Positions 7,154 through 8,256 of a DNA stretch of 8,256 bases are shown here, one piece after another (position 1 is the first letter of the stretch; each line of letters opens with the position of its first letter). The DNA lies in contig DASSZK010000047.1 of assembly GCA_035702845.1 (NCBI GenBank), positions 1-8,256 of the forward strand. The letters run 5' to 3'. The notes beneath the pieces are model-generated. The model worked only from the letters and a program-made list of their open reading frames with translations. It ran no database searches and was not told the origin of the DNA. The translations under genes and the position numbers were made by a program. The DNA comes from JAJZMF01 sp035702845. GTDB lineage: Bacteria > Actinomycetota > Acidimicrobiia > Acidimicrobiales > Palsa-688.

Positions 7154-7197
7154 TGTTCCCCTCCTGTCGGGCGGCCTGCGCCCACTCGGTCGTGATG

Positions 7198-7226
7198 ATC
7201 ATAGCTACGGGAGCACGTCAAGTCAA
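7198..7226 (-). promoter_or_regulatory. lexA promoter (sigma-70 type)
   Basis: Reading the minus strand, TTGACT (7226-7221) and TATGAT (7203-7198) are separated by exactly 17 bases. Each element has one mismatch to consensus. Transcription should begin near 7191, leaving a leader of about 38 bases before the GTG at 7153. The -35 element overlaps the LexA box. Confidence 0.8.
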
Positions 7227-7236
7227 ACATACGTTC
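7225..7236 (-). promoter_or_regulatory. LexA box (SOS operator) of lexA
   Basis: On the minus strand the site reads GAAC-GTAT-GTTT, matching the Gram-positive SOS operator GAAC-N4-GTTC with one mismatch in the right half. It overlaps the -35 hexamer of the lexA promoter by two bases, a position where bound LexA would block RNA polymerase. The imperfect half-site would suit an autoregulated repressor that needs some basal expression. Confidence 0.85.
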
Positions 7237-7268
7237 CCTCGCCTGCAGTGAAAGAGGGCCCGAAATCC

Positions 7269-7340
7269 CAGGCACCACAGGCACCACAGGCACCACAGGC
7301 ACCACAGGCACACAGGCACACAGGCACACAGGCACACAGG
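7269..7340. repeat. Compound tandem repeat: 4 x 9 bp followed by 4 x 8 bp
   Basis: Four exact copies of CAGGCACCA (7269-7304) are followed without a gap by four exact copies of CAGGCACA (7305-7336) and a partial CAGG (7337-7340). The 8-base unit is the 9-base unit with one C lost, so both arrays share one ancestor and were amplified separately. The array lies between the lexA promoter and the divergent SOS promoter, about 33 bases from the lexA LexA box. No gene covers it: frames that read through give only Cys/Val/Leu or Pro/Gln repeats. Confidence 0.95.
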
Positions 7341-7388
7341 TAGCCCGGGCGCCGGGCAGCTCCTTCGGTGCACCCGGTGCGGCGTGCC

Positions 7389-7407
7389 TCCCGGCGCTGC
7401 GCCGGGA
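7389..7407. other. Strong GC hairpin in the lexA-SOS gene intergenic region
   Basis: TCCCGGCG (7389-7396), loop CTG, CGCCGGGA (7400-7407): a perfect eight-pair stem. Neither side is followed by a T-run, so it is not a classic terminator. Smaller palindromes lie nearby (GCCCGGGC at 7343-7350, GCACC-C-GGTGC around 7369-7380, CCCC-AC-GGGG at 7427-7436), making the whole 7341-7436 stretch prone to secondary structure. No coding sequence was found there. Confidence 0.45.
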
Positions 7408-7464
7408 CATCCCACCCTGCGTCACTCCCCACGGGGTTAGTTGTCACACCCCGTCAGTAGGGTC

Positions 7465-7494
7465 TTGACAGCGAACGTCCGTTCGGTGCAAGAT
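7465..7494 (+). promoter_or_regulatory. Promoter of the divergent SOS gene
   Basis: TTGACA (7465-7470, perfect -35) is followed after 18 bases by CAAGAT (7489-7494), a weak -10 that keeps the most important A2, A5 and T6. A start of transcription near 7501 would fall inside the second LexA box. The -10 assignment is the weaker half. The placement of two operators exactly here supports the promoter. Confidence 0.65.
7473..7484 (+). promoter_or_regulatory. LexA box 1 (perfect) of the divergent SOS gene
   Basis: GAAC-GTCC-GTTC is a perfect match to the Gram-positive SOS core, and the palindrome extends to CGAAC...GTTCG (7472-7485). It lies in the spacer between the -35 and -10 elements, so bound LexA would exclude polymerase. 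Confidence 0.88.
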
Positions 7495-7496
7495 AG

Positions 7497-7508
7497 GAAC
7501 ACACGTTC
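7497..7508 (+). promoter_or_regulatory. LexA box 2 (perfect) of the divergent SOS gene
   Basis: GAAC-ACAC-GTTC is a second perfect core, with its centre 24 bases from that of box 1. It covers the expected start of transcription. Two perfect boxes in one promoter predict tight repression, with expression late or only under strong damage, as is usual for division inhibitors. Confidence 0.87.
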
Positions 7509-7539
7509 GGTTAGCCGCAGAGGGTTGGTCGCCCCGCAG

Positions 7540-7554
7540 CCGCAGACGATGCGG
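7540..7554 (+). other. Small hairpin in the leader of the SOS gene
   Basis: CCGCA-GACGA-TGCGG is a perfect five-pair stem in the untranslated leader of about 120 bases (about 7501-7623). CCGCAG also occurs at 7515-7520 and 7534-7539. I see no ORF of note in this leader; ATG7549 hits a stop after two further codons (TAG at 7558-7560). Its function is unknown. Confidence 0.3.
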
Positions 7555-7623
7555 AGGTAGGGCGTTCCAAGGCGGTGCAGGACCAGTCGTAGCGAGAGCA
7601 GCCCGCGTGTAGAGGAGGATCCG

Positions 7624-8256
7624 GTGGCGAACACAGCTGCATTGAGGACGTGCCGAGCGATAGGGCGAGACATCACGGGCTTGGGTGGCTCTTGCCCGGC
7701 CCGGCGCAGTTCCACAGCACCCGCGGGGGTCCCGGTAGCGGAAGCTAGTGGTGGAGACGGCGGCGTCGCCAGGGGGGCTCGGCGATCGAGTGCTCTTAGT
7801 GGCGTGGTGGGGCCGGTTGGCACCCCTGGCGCAGACGTCTTGTCGAGGTGCAACTCGACGGCGGACTTGACCGATCCGTCTCTGACCGGTGCGGATTACG
7901 CCGAGGGTGTCCGTGGGATCGGCAGCGGCCCGAGCGGCCGGGGCCGGACGAGTAGTTCCACGGGGCGGACTTTTCGTGGGCGGGGTGAGAGGGCCCCGGC
8001 CATGCACCGCAGGAGCAAGTACCTCTGGCGCAGGTTGATGGCGATATCGCTGGTGCTCTTGACGGGTGCAGTTTTGTGGAGTGCCGTGGACAGGGTCGTC
8101 CGGGCGGCAGGGTCGCCAACGGTTTCTCCGGATTGCACAGTGGCTGCCGTCCGGGCGTCTCAAACCGAGGCTGCATTGGCGTCGGCCGTGCCCGGCGTAG
8201 GTGGGAACGGAGCGTCTTCACGTTCAGACCTTCAGCTCGCTTCCCCTCAGGGCGGT
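7624..8256 (+). CDS. SOS-induced single-pass membrane protein, probable cell-division inhibitor (ChiZ/DivS/YneA-like), 3' end outside window
   Basis: Frame 1 is open from 7561 to the window end, 232 codons, while both other + frames carry repeated stops. GTG7624 has AGGAGG five bases upstream (7613-7618) and gives at least 211 residues: about 126 residues rich in Gly, Ser and Arg and probably disordered, a basic patch MHRRSKYLWRR (127-137), one transmembrane helix LMAISLVLLTGAVLWSAV (138-155), then a Ser/Ala/Gly-rich outer segment. The order disordered basic N-terminus, one membrane span, outer part is that recalled for mycobacterial ChiZ (Rv2719c), which lies next to and divergent from lexA and ends in a LysM domain. 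Any LysM here would be past the window edge. The two perfect LexA boxes upstream are strong support for SOS control. An alternative start, ATG8002 with GAGAGGG at 7987-7993, would drop the N-terminal region. The N-terminal stretch has weak coding signal. Function is inferred from position, control and topology, not from a recognised domain. Confidence 0.62.
   Translation, partial: MANTAALRTCRAIGRDITGLGGSCPARRSSTAPAGVPVAEASGGDGGVARGARRSSALSGVVGPVGTPGADVLSRCNSTADLTDPSLTGADYAEGVRGIGSGPSGRGRTSSSTGRTFRGRGERAPAMHRRSKYLWRRLMAISLVLLTGAVLWSAVDRVVRAAGSPTVSPDCTVAAVRASQTEAALASAVPGVGGNGASSRSDLQLASPQGG

Noticed and set aside
7269..7340. CRISPR array
   Set aside because: Units of 8 and 9 bases are contiguous with no spacers. 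This is a simple tandem repeat.
7389..7407. Intrinsic terminator
   Set aside because: The stem is strong but no T-run follows on either strand, and no gene ends here.
7150..7425. Minus-strand frame reading the tandem repeat as a Cys/Val/Leu repeat protein
   Set aside because: The 8-base units shift frame, so only a chance open frame crosses both arrays. It also covers the lexA promoter and operator.
7444..8163. 239-codon open frame on the minus strand
   Set aside because: Composition is dominated by Arg, Pro, Thr and Ser with no recognisable motif. It runs antisense to the membrane protein frame and its 3' end covers the two LexA boxes and promoter. It is best read as the shadow of a GC-rich + strand gene.

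Overview
The window is GC-rich, roughly two-thirds G+C by eye, and reads as ordinary bacterial chromosome. No tRNA, rRNA, CRISPR array, transposase or phage gene was seen. An actinomycete is the best fit, for three reasons. Gram-positive-type LexA operators (GAAC-N4-GTTC) flank a typical actinobacterial lexA. The lysine-pathway enzymes are of the DapC/DapE (succinylase) kind. The order dapF-hflX ... lexA / divergent SOS membrane protein resembles, from memory, the mycobacterial miaA-dapF-hflX ... lexA-chiZ-nrdR region. An early-branching class such as Acidimicrobiia is possible but cannot be settled here.

Left part (1-4174, + strand): the 3' end of dapF (diaminopimelate epimerase), then hflX (ribosome-associated GTPase), dapC (succinyl-DAP aminotransferase) and dapE (succinyl-DAP desuccinylase). 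dapC and dapE overlap by one base (TGATG). DapC, DapE and DapF would carry out successive steps to meso-diaminopimelate, for peptidoglycan and lysine, with hflX embedded among them. The genes look like one transcription unit, although 78 bases separate hflX from dapC.

Middle part (4152-6375): a class I mannose-6-phosphate isomerase gene (manA-like, - strand) overlaps the end of dapE tail-to-tail by 23 bases. Divergent from it is a PfkB-family sugar kinase with fructokinase-like motifs. Together they could link fructose to fructose-6-phosphate to mannose-6-phosphate. Their shared 184-base intergenic region has a periodic GACAG motif and an inverted repeat that may be an operator.

Right part (6485-8256): lexA (- strand) has a well-formed promoter with a LexA box over its -35 element. 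A 470-base intergenic region follows, with an unusual two-period tandem repeat, a strong GC hairpin and a second promoter facing right that carries two perfect LexA boxes. Downstream is an open frame running off the window. It predicts an Arg/Gly/Ser-rich N-terminus followed by one transmembrane helix, and is probably an SOS-induced cell-division inhibitor of the ChiZ/DivS/YneA type. This SOS module is the most interesting part of the window.
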